Shown piece by piece: positions 51,664 through 61,152 of a stretch of DNA of 64,000 nucleotides. A program made the translations under genes and the position numbers. Position 1 is the first letter of the stretch. Each line of letters begins with the position of its first letter. Origin of the DNA: JBEHWX01 sp048498995 (lineage in GTDB: Bacteria > Bacteroidota > Ignavibacteria > OLB7). The notes under the pieces were generated by a model. That model ran no database searches. It saw only the letters and a list, made by a program, of their open reading frames with translations, and was not told the DNA's origin. Where the stretch lies: positions 1 to 64,000 of the forward strand of contig JBEHWX010000020.1 in the NCBI GenBank assembly GCA_048498995.1, in the 5' to 3' direction.

Positions 51664-52911
51664 ATGGAGGCAACTCAGAACGTACAGCAACGCGAGCCGG
51701 GGCCGGGATCGGCCGACGGGAAACCGGCGGGCAGCCCGGCTGGCAATCCGGCCGGAAGGCCGGGCGGCGCCTCGAGCGTCCCCCCGGGCGGGACCCCGGG
51801 CGGGACCCCGGGAGGAACCCCGGGCGGGAGCGCCAGCGGCCCGGTCGCGAACGAGCCGAAGGCACCGAAGCGCCGCTCGACGCGGCGGTTCGTGATGCTC
51901 GGCATTCTCCTGGTCGCCGCGATCGTCGGCGGCATCTATGTCTATCGGATGATCCAGTTCAACAGCACCCACGCCGATACCGACGACGCGCAGGTCGACG
52001 GGCACATCAGCCCAGTGCTCTCCCGCGTGGCCGGCTACGTGGCCAAGGTGGACGTCGAGGACAACAGCCGGGTGAAGGATGGCCAGGTGGTGGTCCAGAT
52101 CGATCCGAAGGAGTTTCAGGTGAAGCTGGCCAACGCTGAGGCGCTGCTGGCATCGGCGCAGGCGGCGGTCACGACCGCGCAGGCCGGACTGAACAACGCC
52201 CACGCGGCACTCGCCGTGGCGCAGGCCAACGTCGCCACCGCCCAGGTTTCCCGCGACAAGACCGCCGCGGACCTGGAGCGTGACCGGAACCTGGTCTCCG
52301 GCGGCGCGATCACCAAGCAGCAGTTCGAGGCCACGCGGGCCGCGGCCGAGGCGGCCGCCTCGCAGCTGGAGACCTCGCGCCGTCAGGTGCAGGTGGCCGA
52401 GGCGCAGGTGAAGATGGCCGAGAGCCAGGTCGCCTCCGCCCGCACGCAGGTCTCCCAGCGAAGCTCCGACGTGGAGCTGGCGCGCCTGCAGCTCGACTAC
52501 ACCGGCGTGGCCGCCCCGTCGGCCGGCGTGGTCTCCAAGAAGAATGTCGAGGTGGGGCAGTTCGTGCAGGCCGGGCAGCCGCTGATGGCGATCGCCGAGG
52601 ACGATCAGGTGTGGGTGACCGCCAACTTCAAGGAGACGCAGCTGACCGACGTCCGCTCCGGCGAGCCGGTGGAGATCTCGGTCGACGGCTATCCGGACGT
52701 GGTCTTCCACGGTCACGTCGAATCGGTGGCCGGCGCCACCGGCGCCAAGTTCGCGCTTCTGCCGCCGGACAACGCGACGGGGAACTTCGTGAAGGTGACG
52801 CAGCGGATTCCGGTGAAGATCATCCTGGACAAGGGTGAGGCCGACCGCTACAAGCTCCGCCCGGGCATGAGCGCCGAGGTGGTGATCGAAACCGCCGCGA
52901 GCACGCGGTAA
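51664..52911 (+). CDS. HlyD / EmrA-type membrane fusion protein
   Basis: This 415-residue periplasmic adaptor of a tripartite drug exporter has a Pro/Gly-rich N-terminal cytoplasmic tail (residues 5-70, with PGGT units at 41-56), one membrane helix (VMLGILLVAAIVGGIYVY), a barrel-sandwich lipoyl domain (AQVDGHISPVLSRVAGYV ... VEDNSRVKDGQVVVQID), a long Ala/Gln-rich coiled coil (about 150-285) and a beta-barrel end (VWVTANFKETQLTDVRSG). GAGGAG lies 4 bases before the ATG. It is the first gene of the exporter operon. Confidence 0.93.
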   Translation: MEATQNVQQREPGPGSADGKPAGSPAGNPAGRPGGASSVPPGGTPGGTPGGTPGGSASGPVANEPKAPKRRSTRRFVMLGILLVAAIVGGIYVYRMIQFNSTHADTDDAQVDGHISPVLSRVAGYVAKVDVEDNSRVKDGQVVVQIDPKEFQVKLANAEALLASAQAAVTTAQAGLNNAHAALAVAQANVATAQVSRDKTAADLERDRNLVSGGAITKQQFEATRAAAEAAASQLETSRRQVQVAEAQVKMAESQVASARTQVSQRSSDVELARLQLDYTGVAAPSAGVVSKKNVEVGQFVQAGQPLMAIAEDDQVWVTANFKETQLTDVRSGEPVEISVDGYPDVVFHGHVESVAGATGAKFALLPPDNATGNFVKVTQRIPVKIILDKGEADRYKLRPGMSAEVVIETAASTR

Positions 52912-52927
52912 CAGGAGCACCAGCAGC

Positions 52928-54502
52928 ATGGCCGAGACTGGGTTTCGTAAATGGATCATCGTGGTGACGGTGATCTCGGCTGCGATCATCGAGCTGATCG
53001 ATACCTCGATCGTGAACGTGGCGCTCACCGACATGAGTGGCAACCTGGGGGCGACCATCGAGGACGCCGCCTGGGTGATCACCGCTTACGCGATCGCCAA
53101 CGTGATCGTGATTCCGATGACGTCGTTCCTCGGCTCCCTGTTCGGGCGCCGGAACTACTACACCGGCTCGATCATCCTCTTCACGCTCGCCTCCTTCTTC
53201 TGCGGACACGCCACGAACCTCTGGGAGCTGGTCGCCTTCCGCTTCCTTCAGGGAGTCGGCGGCGGCGCGCTTCTGTCGACCTCGCAGGCGATCCTCTTCG
53301 AGACCTTCACCGCGGAGGAGCGCCCGCTGGCCGCCGGCATCTTCAGCCTCGGCGTGGTTATCGGCCCGACCATCGGCCCGACCCTCGGCGGCTGGATCAT
53401 CAAGAACTACGCGTGGCCCTGGATCTTCTACGTCAACATCCCGATCGGCATCGTCGCGGCGCTTCTCTCCTACACCTTCGTCAAGGAGCCGGAGGATCAG
53501 CGGAAGATCACCTCGATCGACTGGGCGGGCATCATCTTCCTGACCGTCGGCATCGGGGCGCTGCAGTTCGTGCTGGAGCGTGGTGAGCAGAAGGAGTGGT
53601 TCGAGACCGGATATATCACGGTGCTGGCGGTCGTCGCCGCCGTGGCACTGATCGCCTTCGTGGTCCGCGAGGTGACCGCCGAGCACCCGATCGTCGATCT
53701 CTCGGTGCTCACGCGAAGCTCCACGCTGACCGTGTCGGCCATCCTCACCTTCATTCTCGGCTTCGGGCTCTTCTCCTCGGTGTTCATCATCCCGGTGTTC
53801 CTGCAGCGTCTCGTCGGGTTCGACGCGATGCAGACCGGCCTGATACTCCTGCCCGGAGCGCTCACGGCCGCGTTTCTCCTGCCGATGGTCGGCAGGATCA
53901 TGCAGAAGGGGGCGCCTCCGCAGCCGTTGATCTTCGCCGGCTATCTGCTGACGGCGGTCTACTGCTGGATGGTCTCCCGGTTCACCCTGGAGGCCAGCGC
54001 CCACGACTTCTTCTGGCCGCTGATCATCCGCGGCATCGGCATGGCGATGATGAGCGTGCCGCTGACCAACCTGGCGGTCTCCGGACTGAAGGGGAGGGAT
54101 ATCGGCCAGGCCGCGTCGCTCAACAACATGATGCGACAGCTCGGAGGATCGTTCGGCATCGCGCTGGTCAACACGTTCGTCGCCCACCGATTCGCGGCGG
54201 TGCGCACCGCGCAGGTGGCGCACATCACGCAGTACGATCCGGCCGCCCAGCAGCAGCTGGCGACCATCAAGAACGGCATGATCGCCGCCGGGGCGCCGGT
54301 GGCGACCGCGACACAGCAGGCCTACGCCCTCCTCGAGGCGAAGGTCACCCGCCAGTCGATGCTCCTGAGCTACATGGACACGTTCACCTGGGTCGCGCTT
54401 TTCTTCGTCGCATGTCTTCCGCTGATCATCATCGTCCGCCGCAAGTCCGAAGGTGGCGGCGATACCGCCGAGGCGCGCGAAGCCGCCGCCGCGGCACACT
54501 GA
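52928..54502 (+). CDS. DHA2-type (14-TM) MFS multidrug exporter, EmrB/QacA family
   Basis: This 524-residue proton-driven exporter has a first helix with ELIDTSIVNVAL (the DHA2 motif), motif A in GSLFGRRNYY, motif C in GVVIGPTIGPTLGGW and about fourteen membrane segments. It pumps drugs or other amphiphiles out through the HlyD adaptor and TolC-like channel encoded on either side. AGGAG lies 11 bases before the ATG. It is controlled presumably by the divergent TetR protein. Confidence 0.94.
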   Translation: MAETGFRKWIIVVTVISAAIIELIDTSIVNVALTDMSGNLGATIEDAAWVITAYAIANVIVIPMTSFLGSLFGRRNYYTGSIILFTLASFFCGHATNLWELVAFRFLQGVGGGALLSTSQAILFETFTAEERPLAAGIFSLGVVIGPTIGPTLGGWIIKNYAWPWIFYVNIPIGIVAALLSYTFVKEPEDQRKITSIDWAGIIFLTVGIGALQFVLERGEQKEWFETGYITVLAVVAAVALIAFVVREVTAEHPIVDLSVLTRSSTLTVSAILTFILGFGLFSSVFIIPVFLQRLVGFDAMQTGLILLPGALTAAFLLPMVGRIMQKGAPPQPLIFAGYLLTAVYCWMVSRFTLEASAHDFFWPLIIRGIGMAMMSVPLTNLAVSGLKGRDIGQAASLNNMMRQLGGSFGIALVNTFVAHRFAAVRTAQVAHITQYDPAAQQQLATIKNGMIAAGAPVATATQQAYALLEAKVTRQSMLLSYMDTFTWVALFFVACLPLIIIVRRKSEGGGDTAEAREAAAAAH

Positions 54503-54506
54503 CATC

Positions 54507-55988
54507 ATGACTATGCAGAACCGAGAACATACATCCGGAACGACGCCCGTTCGTCCCGCCGGCCACATCGCCGGCGCGGCCCGCATGGCCGGCACAAGCC
54601 GCATGGCCGGCACAAGCCGCATGGCCGGCACAAGCCGCATGGCCGGCACAAGCCGCATGGCACATCGGCGCGGGCTCGGCATCGCGCTGGCGGCGCTTCT
54701 GGTGGCCGGCCCGGCGGCCGGCACGCTCCTGGCGCAGACCACGCCGGAGGATTCCCTGACGGTGGAGCGCGCGGTGGCCATCGCGCTGGAGCGCTCCCCG
54801 GCCGTGCGCGGCGCGCGCGAGGCGGTTTCGGCCGCCGAGGCACGCACCGGCCAGGTCAAGAGCAACTACTACCCGCAGGTGGAGGCCGACGCCGCGTTCC
54901 GGCGAATCGATCCGACGATCTCGGTCGATTTCCCGATCGACGGCAAGCTCCAGACCTTCAGCTTCGCGCCGAACAACAACTACGAGGCGGCGGTCTCGCT
55001 CCATCAGACACTTTACGATTTCGGCAGGAGCGCCGCGCAGATGGACGTTGCGCGCTTCGCCGAGCAGTCGGCCGCCGATAACGTGGATCTGGTCCGCTCG
55101 TCGATCGCCTATCAGGTGATCGGCACCTACTACTCGCTGCTGCTGCTGGATCGGAGCCTGTCGGTGCAGGATGAGCAGATCGCCGCCCTGCGCGCCAGCC
55201 TCGAGGTCTCCCGCAAGCGGGAGTCCGAGGGAAGCGCCACGAGCTTCGACGTTCTCTCCACGCAGGTCCGCCTGACGACGCTCGAGAACGGCCGGACCGA
55301 TATCGTCCGCGACGTGACGAAGCAGGAGGCGCAGATGCGCCGTCTGCTCGGGCTGGCGCCGAACGCGCCGATCCGGCTGAAAGGGGAGTTCAACCCGGTG
55401 CAGCGGAGCGAGGCGGCGGCCGATCTGGTGGCCCTGGCGCTGAAGAACCGCGCCGAGCTGGTCAACGCGCGCGACGCGGTGCATGCCGCCGAGCTGCAGA
55501 TGGCCGTGGCCCGCACCGGCGAGACGCCGACGATCGGCCTGACGCTCAGCGGCGGCGTGAAGAACGGTTTCCCGCCGGATCTCGAGAAGCTCTATCCGAA
55601 CTGGGTCGGCGGCGTGCAGGTGGCCGTGCCGATCTTCAACGGCTTCCGCTCCCGCTACAAGGAGGAGGAGGCCGAGGCGAACCTCCGCGCCGCGCAGGAC
55701 CGCCTCGCCGATCTGGAGGCGGGCGTGGGATCGGAAGTGACGCAGGCGGCGGCGGATCTCGAGGCGACCTACGGCAAGATCGCCGCGGCCGGAACGCAGA
55801 TCGAGCAGGCGCGCGAGGCGCTCCGGCTGGCGCAGCTCCGCTACGCCAACGGCGCCATCACCAGCACCGAGCTGCTGAACGCGCAGGCCGTGGTTCAGGA
55901 GACGGAGCTGCTCCGCATCCAGGCCCTCTACGGCAACATCGTCAGCCGCTACGCGCTCGACCGCGCCACCGGCATCAGGCCGTACTGA
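54507..55988 (+). CDS. TolC-like outer membrane efflux protein
   Basis: This 493-residue outer membrane channel of the OEP/TolC family shows two internally homologous halves with long amphipathic helices: AVAIALERSPAVRGAREAVSAAEARTGQVKSNYYPQVEAD, and ANLRAAQDRLADLEAGVGSEVTQAAADLEATYGKIAAA. The signal peptide (GIALAALLVAGPAAGTLLAQ) lies at about residues 55-78, after an odd N-terminal extension with four MAGTSR repeats, so translation may really start at one of the repeat ATGs or at 54657. It follows the MFS gene by 4 bases. Confidence 0.9.
   Translation: MTMQNREHTSGTTPVRPAGHIAGAARMAGTSRMAGTSRMAGTSRMAGTSRMAHRRGLGIALAALLVAGPAAGTLLAQTTPEDSLTVERAVAIALERSPAVRGAREAVSAAEARTGQVKSNYYPQVEADAAFRRIDPTISVDFPIDGKLQTFSFAPNNNYEAAVSLHQTLYDFGRSAAQMDVARFAEQSAADNVDLVRSSIAYQVIGTYYSLLLLDRSLSVQDEQIAALRASLEVSRKRESEGSATSFDVLSTQVRLTTLENGRTDIVRDVTKQEAQMRRLLGLAPNAPIRLKGEFNPVQRSEAAADLVALALKNRAELVNARDAVHAAELQMAVARTGETPTIGLTLSGGVKNGFPPDLEKLYPNWVGGVQVAVPIFNGFRSRYKEEEAEANLRAAQDRLADLEAGVGSEVTQAAADLEATYGKIAAAGTQIEQAREALRLAQLRYANGAITSTELLNAQAVVQETELLRIQALYGNIVSRYALDRATGIRPY
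54585..54656 (+). repeat. 18-bp in-frame tandem repeat, 4 copies (MAGTSR)
   Basis: ATGGCCGGCACAAGCCGC is repeated four times exactly at the 5' end of the TolC-like gene, just ahead of the signal peptide. Each unit supplies an in-frame ATG; copy number could change the leader length without breaking the frame. Confidence 0.92.
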
Positions 55989-56092
55989 GAGGAGAGAAGA
56001 TTCGAGCTGGAGAAGTGGTGATTTCGCGGCCCTCCGCATCGAGGTGCCCGCGGACGATCGATACGATGAACAAGGGACGCGCGCATGCGTCC

Positions 56093-56123
56093 CGCGACCG
56101 GCGCCCTCGAGGCGCCGGTCGCG
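56093..56123. terminator. bidirectional terminator hairpin
   Basis: A perfect 13-bp stem CGCGACCGGCGCC/GGCGCCGGTCGCG with a CTCGA loop is followed by TTTCC. A smaller hairpin (GGGACGC/GCGTCCC, 56074-56093) abuts it. It separates the convergent TolC-like and phosphatase genes. Confidence 0.7.
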
Positions 56124-56223
56124 TTTCCGACATACGGCGGCGCATTCCCCACCCCCCCCATTCCCCACGGGCCTGGCTGCCCCCCCCGACCAACATGATT
56201 TCATCATTCCGCATTCATCATTC

Positions 56224-57990
56224 TCAATTCTCTTCGACTGCTTCCTTGAGCGGGATGCCGTCGCACGCGCTCGGATACTCGATGCCGAGCAGAAGCGAGA
56301 GGGTGGGAGCGATGTCGGCGGGGGAGACCGGCGTGGTCCAGACGCCGTGGCGGATGCCGAAGCCGGCGATCAGCAGCGGCACGTGCGTGTCGTAGATGTA
56401 GGGCGTTCCGTGCGTGGTGCCGAAGCCGGTCGGCGCGTCGTCCGGAAAGTAGTTCGGCTCGGTCACCACCAGCACGTCGCCGGCGACCAGCGGATGAAAC
56501 CCGTTGGCGATGTGGCGCGCGATGTCGTTCGGCGGGAGCATCCCCGCCATGATCTGGCCACGCGTGTAGCAGGCGTAGATCCCCGGCACCTTCGTCACCG
56601 CGTCGGCCACCTTCTCCTCCACCTCCCGTCGCGATCCTCCCTTGCCGCCGCGGATTCCCTGCTCGATCACCGCGTCGCTCAGGTAGATGTAGGGCTCCAC
56701 GTACGCCACGCTCCAGAGAGCACCCTTCGCGCCGCTCTTCTCCGATGCCTCCGGCTTGAGCCCGAGCGCCGCGCGCGCGGCCGAATCGATCCTCGACTCC
56801 ACCACCCGTCCCGAGCGCACGCCGAGCGCTGCCGCCCCTTCCGGCACCGGCGCCACGCCATGATCGGCGGTGATCACCACCACCACGTTCGCGAGACCTC
56901 CGGGGATTGCGCCGTCGAGTCCGGTGAGGAAGCGGGAGAGCGCCGAGTCGGTCCGCACCGTCAGGTCGATCGCCTCCAGACTGTAGGGACCGAACGCGTG
57001 CCCGACGTAATCGTTGGTCGACAGGTTGATCGCCAGCAGATCCGGGATGCTGTCGGCGCCGAGCCCTTCGGCGGCCACGGCGCGCAGCGCGCTCCGCAGC
57101 ACGAACTCGTTGGCATCCGGCGCGTAGGTGAAGGGCTGGTAGCGCCGTCTGGCGCCGGCCTCGATCCGGTGCGGGAACGCGCCGCCGACGCCGGGGACCG
57201 GCGCTCCCGGCGTCACGCTCAATGCCCGCGCGCGTCCCTCGGCCGAAAGGGAGAGCTCCCAGGTGGTGCCGATGGTCCGTTCCGGGATCTTCTCGTCGTT
57301 GAGCGCCTCCACCCACGCCGGCAGCTTGCCGTCGGGACAGTAGGCTGTGGAGCTGATCCAGCGTCCGCTGGCGTCGTCGAACCAGAGGCAGGCATCCTGC
57401 ATGTGCCCTCCCATCAGAATCGCGGCGCGATCCTTCAGCGCCAGGGCCACCACCTTGGCGCGGCGTCCGGTCGCCATCTTCAGCTCGTCGCCGACGGTGG
57501 TGGAGCGGAGGTTGAGCGGCCCGATGCCGCCGCTCTTCCCCGGTGCGCCGACGATCGGATGCGTCGAGTCCTGCACGCAGTAGACCTCGCGGCCGGTGGA
57601 GCGGTCGAGCCAGACGTTGGAGACGATGCCGGTCTTGTAGGGATACGCGCCGGTGAGGATCACCGAGTGTCCCGGTCCGGTGGAAAGTGGGATGTGGCCG
57701 TAGCGCGCGTCGAGGAAGGTGGAGCCGATCGCCGTCAGATACCGGAAGCCGCCGTAGGTGCGGTGGGAGGGCATCGGCCGCAGGAACAGATCGGAGAGAC
57801 GGCGGAGATAATCGTCGCGGAACTGATCGATCGAGATCACCACGACCAGACGCGGGCGATACTCGCCGAAGGCGGCCGCGGCCAGCAGCGACGGGGCGGC
57901 GGAGCTCTGCGCGCGGAGCGCTGCGGCGAGCGTCACCATCAGAAGGAGCGCGGCGGCGGCGGTCCGGCGCGACGTGCGGATGGAGGTCAT
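56224..57990 (-). CDS. alkaline phosphatase, PafA / type I phosphodiesterase superfamily
   Basis: This 588-residue secreted protein (signal TAAAALLLMVTLAAALRAQ) has the metal-dependent phosphatase fold of the PafA type. VVVISIDQFRDDYLRR gives the first metal Asp, STGPGHSVILTG carries the nucleophile Thr, AINLSTNDYVGHAFGP and VVITADHGVAP provide further Asp/His ligands, and PYIYDTHVPLLIAG the last His. It should release phosphate from monoesters in the periplasm. PafA-type enzymes are common in the Bacteroidota. The start is at the signal peptide; a longer frame to 58182 is not plausible. Confidence 0.92.
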   Translation of the reverse strand: MTSIRTSRRTAAAALLLMVTLAAALRAQSSAAPSLLAAAAFGEYRPRLVVVISIDQFRDDYLRRLSDLFLRPMPSHRTYGGFRYLTAIGSTFLDARYGHIPLSTGPGHSVILTGAYPYKTGIVSNVWLDRSTGREVYCVQDSTHPIVGAPGKSGGIGPLNLRSTTVGDELKMATGRRAKVVALALKDRAAILMGGHMQDACLWFDDASGRWISSTAYCPDGKLPAWVEALNDEKIPERTIGTTWELSLSAEGRARALSVTPGAPVPGVGGAFPHRIEAGARRRYQPFTYAPDANEFVLRSALRAVAAEGLGADSIPDLLAINLSTNDYVGHAFGPYSLEAIDLTVRTDSALSRFLTGLDGAIPGGLANVVVVITADHGVAPVPEGAAALGVRSGRVVESRIDSAARAALGLKPEASEKSGAKGALWSVAYVEPYIYLSDAVIEQGIRGGKGGSRREVEEKVADAVTKVPGIYACYTRGQIMAGMLPPNDIARHIANGFHPLVAGDVLVVTEPNYFPDDAPTGFGTTHGTPYIYDTHVPLLIAGFGIRHGVWTTPVSPADIAPTLSLLLGIEYPSACDGIPLKEAVEEN

Positions 57991-58214
57991 GCGTGTTCGG
58001 GATTCGTGGATCGGGCGCGGAATGATCGCGCGCCGGCGACCGGCGCGACCGCCGAAAATAGCGGTGCCGCGCGTGACGGCAATTTCAGCCCATGCCGTCG
58101 GAGCGCCCACGGAGCGGCCGCGCGTACATGGCGCTGGAGGTTTGAACCGGCACCGACGTAGATTGGCGCGGGAGTCGGTCACGGCTCGCCATGTTTCATG
58201 AACCGGAGAATATC

Positions 58215-58457
58215 ATGCAGTTCGAATCGACCTATCAATCCTGTCTCTACCACGGCAGCTCGCTCGATATCAACGTGGAGCGTCTGCTCCAGCAGATCGA
58301 GATCTACCGGAACGTTGATCATCACCGCGACCTGCTCGACTCTCCGTTTCTGCTGGAGATCGACGAGGAGCTGATCGAGCTGAACGTGCGGGTCGAGCGG
58401 CTGATCCAGCGTCTGGATCCGAGCTTCACCGGCGAATATCTCGAGGGGGATCGGTAG
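58215..58457 (+). CDS. small helical protein of unknown function
   Basis: This is an 80-residue acidic, Leu/Ile-rich protein (VERLLQQIEIYRNVDHHRDLL, LEIDEELIELNVRVERLIQRL), likely two or three helices with coiled-coil character and no signal peptide. GGAGA precedes the ATG by 6 bases; an upstream ATG at 58191 is possible. No family recognised. Confidence 0.65.
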   Translation: MQFESTYQSCLYHGSSLDINVERLLQQIEIYRNVDHHRDLLDSPFLLEIDEELIELNVRVERLIQRLDPSFTGEYLEGDR

Positions 58458-58643
58458 CGGTCTCGGGCGCGGGAATCGGCGACGATCCGCGTGGATGCGG
58501 GCTTCGCGCGGCATGGCCGATGTTACCGATCGTTGACGCGCGTCGGGGGCGGGCTGGCATGGAATACGCGACGGCTGAAGGTGAAGGGATGCGATGAATG
58601 AGGCCGTGGTGATGTGAATTCCGTTAGCCGATGAGTTGAGACC

Positions 58644-59387
58644 ATGCCACTGTTGCGATGGGTCGGGAGTGTCGTCGCCACGCTGTTCGCGACGTCGGGG
58701 ATCCGACTGGACAAGCTCTACTTCCACCGTCTGGTGCCGATCGGCATCTGCCTGATTCTCTATCTGGTGATGATGCGCCATGCCACGGTGGACGTGGCGC
58801 TGGCCTTCTGGCTGCTGCAGTTCCTGCTCCGCTACACGTTGCTGTTCGGCAGCTTCGTGCGTAACGGATTCGCCGAGCGGCTCATCGTCGATCATGGCGA
58901 GGAGCATGGCTACGAGATCTACGAAACGATCACCGCGGTCCTCTTCTTCAACAGCGCCGCCGCCTTCGGCACGCTGGTGCACGCCACGGAGTGGACGCTC
59001 CTTCCCGGCTTCGAATGGCGCGGCCTGTTCGTCGCCGGCGGCATGGCGCTCTCGGCGGTCGGCTTCGTGGTCAACCTCTGGGGGACGCTCGTGATCGGCG
59101 TGGATGTCTACTACTACAAGGATCTCTTTCTCGGACGCTTCCTGGGGGAGTTCAAGCAGGAGGGGCCCTACAGGATCTTCAAGAACCCGATGTACGGCGT
59201 GGGACAGTGCGCGGCCTACGGCGCGGCGCTGATGAGCGGATCGCTCGCCGGCGTGCTGGCCACGATGCTGAATCAGGGGATGATGTATCTCTTCTACTTC
59301 TCCATCGAGAAGCCGCACATCATGAAGATGATCTCCCGAAGCCGCGCCCGCGCCTATCCCGAGCTCGGCGCCACAAGCTCTCCCTGA
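58644..59387 (+). CDS. PEMT / isoprenylcysteine methyltransferase-like membrane protein
   Basis: In this 247-residue integral membrane protein of about six helices the C-terminal part has the phospholipid/isoprenylcysteine methyltransferase signature: FLGEFKQEGPYRIFKNPMYGVGQCAAYGAALMSGS, with the R-x-x-x-N-P-M-Y SAM-binding element, then YFSIEKPHIMKMI. It probably methylates a lipid, possibly phosphatidylethanolamine-like, using S-adenosylmethionine. It is monocistronic as far as can be seen. Confidence 0.82.
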   Translation: MPLLRWVGSVVATLFATSGIRLDKLYFHRLVPIGICLILYLVMMRHATVDVALAFWLLQFLLRYTLLFGSFVRNGFAERLIVDHGEEHGYEIYETITAVLFFNSAAAFGTLVHATEWTLLPGFEWRGLFVAGGMALSAVGFVVNLWGTLVIGVDVYYYKDLFLGRFLGEFKQEGPYRIFKNPMYGVGQCAAYGAALMSGSLAGVLATMLNQGMMYLFYFSIEKPHIMKMISRSRARAYPELGATSSP

Positions 59388-60213
59388 ACTCGTGGCGTGC
59401 CTGCGTTTCCGCCATGGAGCGACCGTGCGCGATTCCCCCCTTCGCGATTCCCCCCTTCGCGATTCCCGCCATGTGGCAACAAGCTCATGAATGATGCAGA
59501 TTCTGGTACGGATGCGCGAAATCCGCGTGGAATCGGCGTTATGGTCTCTCGAAGAACGCCATTTCGGGGATCCATTCCTGCCATCGCGGCTCCGATTGTA
59601 CGGACATGGCGGAGAATGGGCCGAAAGTGCATTACCGGGTACTGTGGCTCGGGGTCTCGATGGGCTAGTTTTGTACCTGTCGATGGCGCTGGACTTCTCC
59701 TTCGAATGCATCTCCGACCGGCCATGTGAGATACGTTCGACGATCCGTCCACCACACGCGAATCGCGGCGGCACGCGGCAACGCTGCCCCGGAGAAAGCC
59801 TCGACAGAACAAACCGTACACACGTACGGCAGGGACCTGGAAGAACGCCTGCGGATGGGAAGAGATTCTACACCGCATACCTGTCCGCGGGCGCACTTCC
59901 ACTGGACATGCCCAAGATCCGGGGGGACCGTTGGGCATGTCCGTGTTTTTGCGCCCGAGCCATCACCGCCTCGCCTCCTGACCGCGCCGATTCCCGCCAT
60001 CCCGTTTCCGCCATCCCGTTTCCGCCATCCCGCATCGCTTCCACATCGCGACGTCATGCCTATCGGTTCGCCGCTGTCGGTTCGCCGCTCACGCGCGGGC
60101 TTGTCGGACACGCGGACGATCGCTAACGTTGCCGGCCGCGCCGATCGTATGCTCCGGGAGATCGCGCGCGGATCATGTTGCCCCGCCCGGACCGCCAATC
60201 CGCTCCATCGTCG
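59388..60213. other. gene-free region with short repeats and an orphan terminator
   Basis: This 826-base stretch has no supported gene. It contains a 15-bp direct repeat (CGCGATTCCCCCCTT, 59428-59470), a 14-bp repeat (CCCGTTTCCGCCAT, 60001-60028) and a strong plus-strand terminator at 59904. A small RNA or a long 3' untranslated region is possible. Confidence 0.5.
59904..59950 (+). terminator. strong intrinsic terminator without an obvious gene
   Basis: A 12-bp stem GGACATGCCCAA/TTGGGCATGTCC with a 15-base loop is followed by GTGTTTTT. It is the best classical terminator in the window, yet the nearest plus-strand gene ends about 517 bases earlier. Confidence 0.82.
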
Positions 60214-61152
60214 ATGAAATCACTCCCGCTCGCGGCCGCGCTTCTGGCGGCATTCTCCGCGATCTCCTGTGGCTCACGGACCGAATATCCCCCGGGTGGC
60301 TCCCGCGCCGAGACTCCCGACTGGTCGTACTCGCCGCGTCTCGATCAGTCGCCGTTTCCCGAGGCGTGGCGGTGGCGCGAGCTTCATGGAGACATTGCGC
60401 AGGTCGAGCGCGTGGCGCTTTCGAGTAAACATGATGTCGATGGCAGGCAGGACACGCTGGACCATGAAGTCTACACCTTCGATGATGCCGGCCGCGCCGT
60501 CGAATTCGTCAAGCTGCTGGGTGCCGACACCCCCGTGAATGAGCCGACGGTGGCGCGGTACACCTATGATAGCGCCGGCCGTCTCGCCAAGACCGTGGGG
60601 TTCGCGCTCACGCGCCGGCGGGCGTCCTCGGGTGAGGTGACCGACACTTCGCTGGTCGATTCGGTCGATTACAGATACGATTTCGATCGACGTGGGCGGT
60701 TGATCCGGGGAGTTGGGATCATGGACCGGGGAACGCCCTTCAGTCGCGCCTCCTATGCCTACGACAGTGTCGGCCGGATCGTCTCGTTCGTCTATGACTC
60801 CGGAGAGGGACGGAGCGAGCAGATCACCTGCACGCGGCGCGCCGACGATACCATGACGCTGACCAGTATGACGACCATGGCTGGGAAACCTCCCCGTCGA
60901 TCCTGGGTCATAACGGTTGCTCCCGACGGGCGACCTGTGCGGCGCGAGGTGTATCACCCCGGGTCGGGGGCGTTGCTCACCGAGTTCTACACCGACGGTC
61001 GGCTTACCTCCTATACCACGGCGCGGGGGAAGGGACGGGAGATGATCGAGCATACCTACACCTACGATCTCGACAGTCGTGGCAACTGGGTCACCAGATA
61101 TAACGACGTGAAGGACCCCGTGGAGCGGCGAACGATCACCTACAACTACTGA
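60214..61152 (+). CDS. lipoprotein with YD-repeat-like sequence (array gene 1)
   Basis: This 312-residue predicted lipoprotein (lipobox LLAAFSAISC, Cys near residue 19) has the shared N-terminal box FPEAWRWRELHGDIAQVERV and several YD/RHS-like units (VYTFDDAGRAVEF, RYTYDSAGRLAKT, YAYDSVGRIVSF, TYTYDLDSRGNWV). YD repeats bind carbohydrate or form toxin-encasing barrels in longer proteins; this one is too short for a full shell. Its stop overlaps the start of the next gene (TGATG), so translation is coupled. Confidence 0.8.
   Translation: MKSLPLAAALLAAFSAISCGSRTEYPPGGSRAETPDWSYSPRLDQSPFPEAWRWRELHGDIAQVERVALSSKHDVDGRQDTLDHEVYTFDDAGRAVEFVKLLGADTPVNEPTVARYTYDSAGRLAKTVGFALTRRRASSGEVTDTSLVDSVDYRYDFDRRGRLIRGVGIMDRGTPFSRASYAYDSVGRIVSFVYDSGEGRSEQITCTRRADDTMTLTSMTTMAGKPPRRSWVITVAPDGRPVRREVYHPGSGALLTEFYTDGRLTSYTTARGKGREMIEHTYTYDLDSRGNWVTRYNDVKDPVERRTITYNY

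Noticed and set aside
52820..54865. A 681-codon minus-strand open frame across the MFS gene
   Set aside because: Antisense of a clear DHA2 transporter; no ribosome binding site or recognisable domain.
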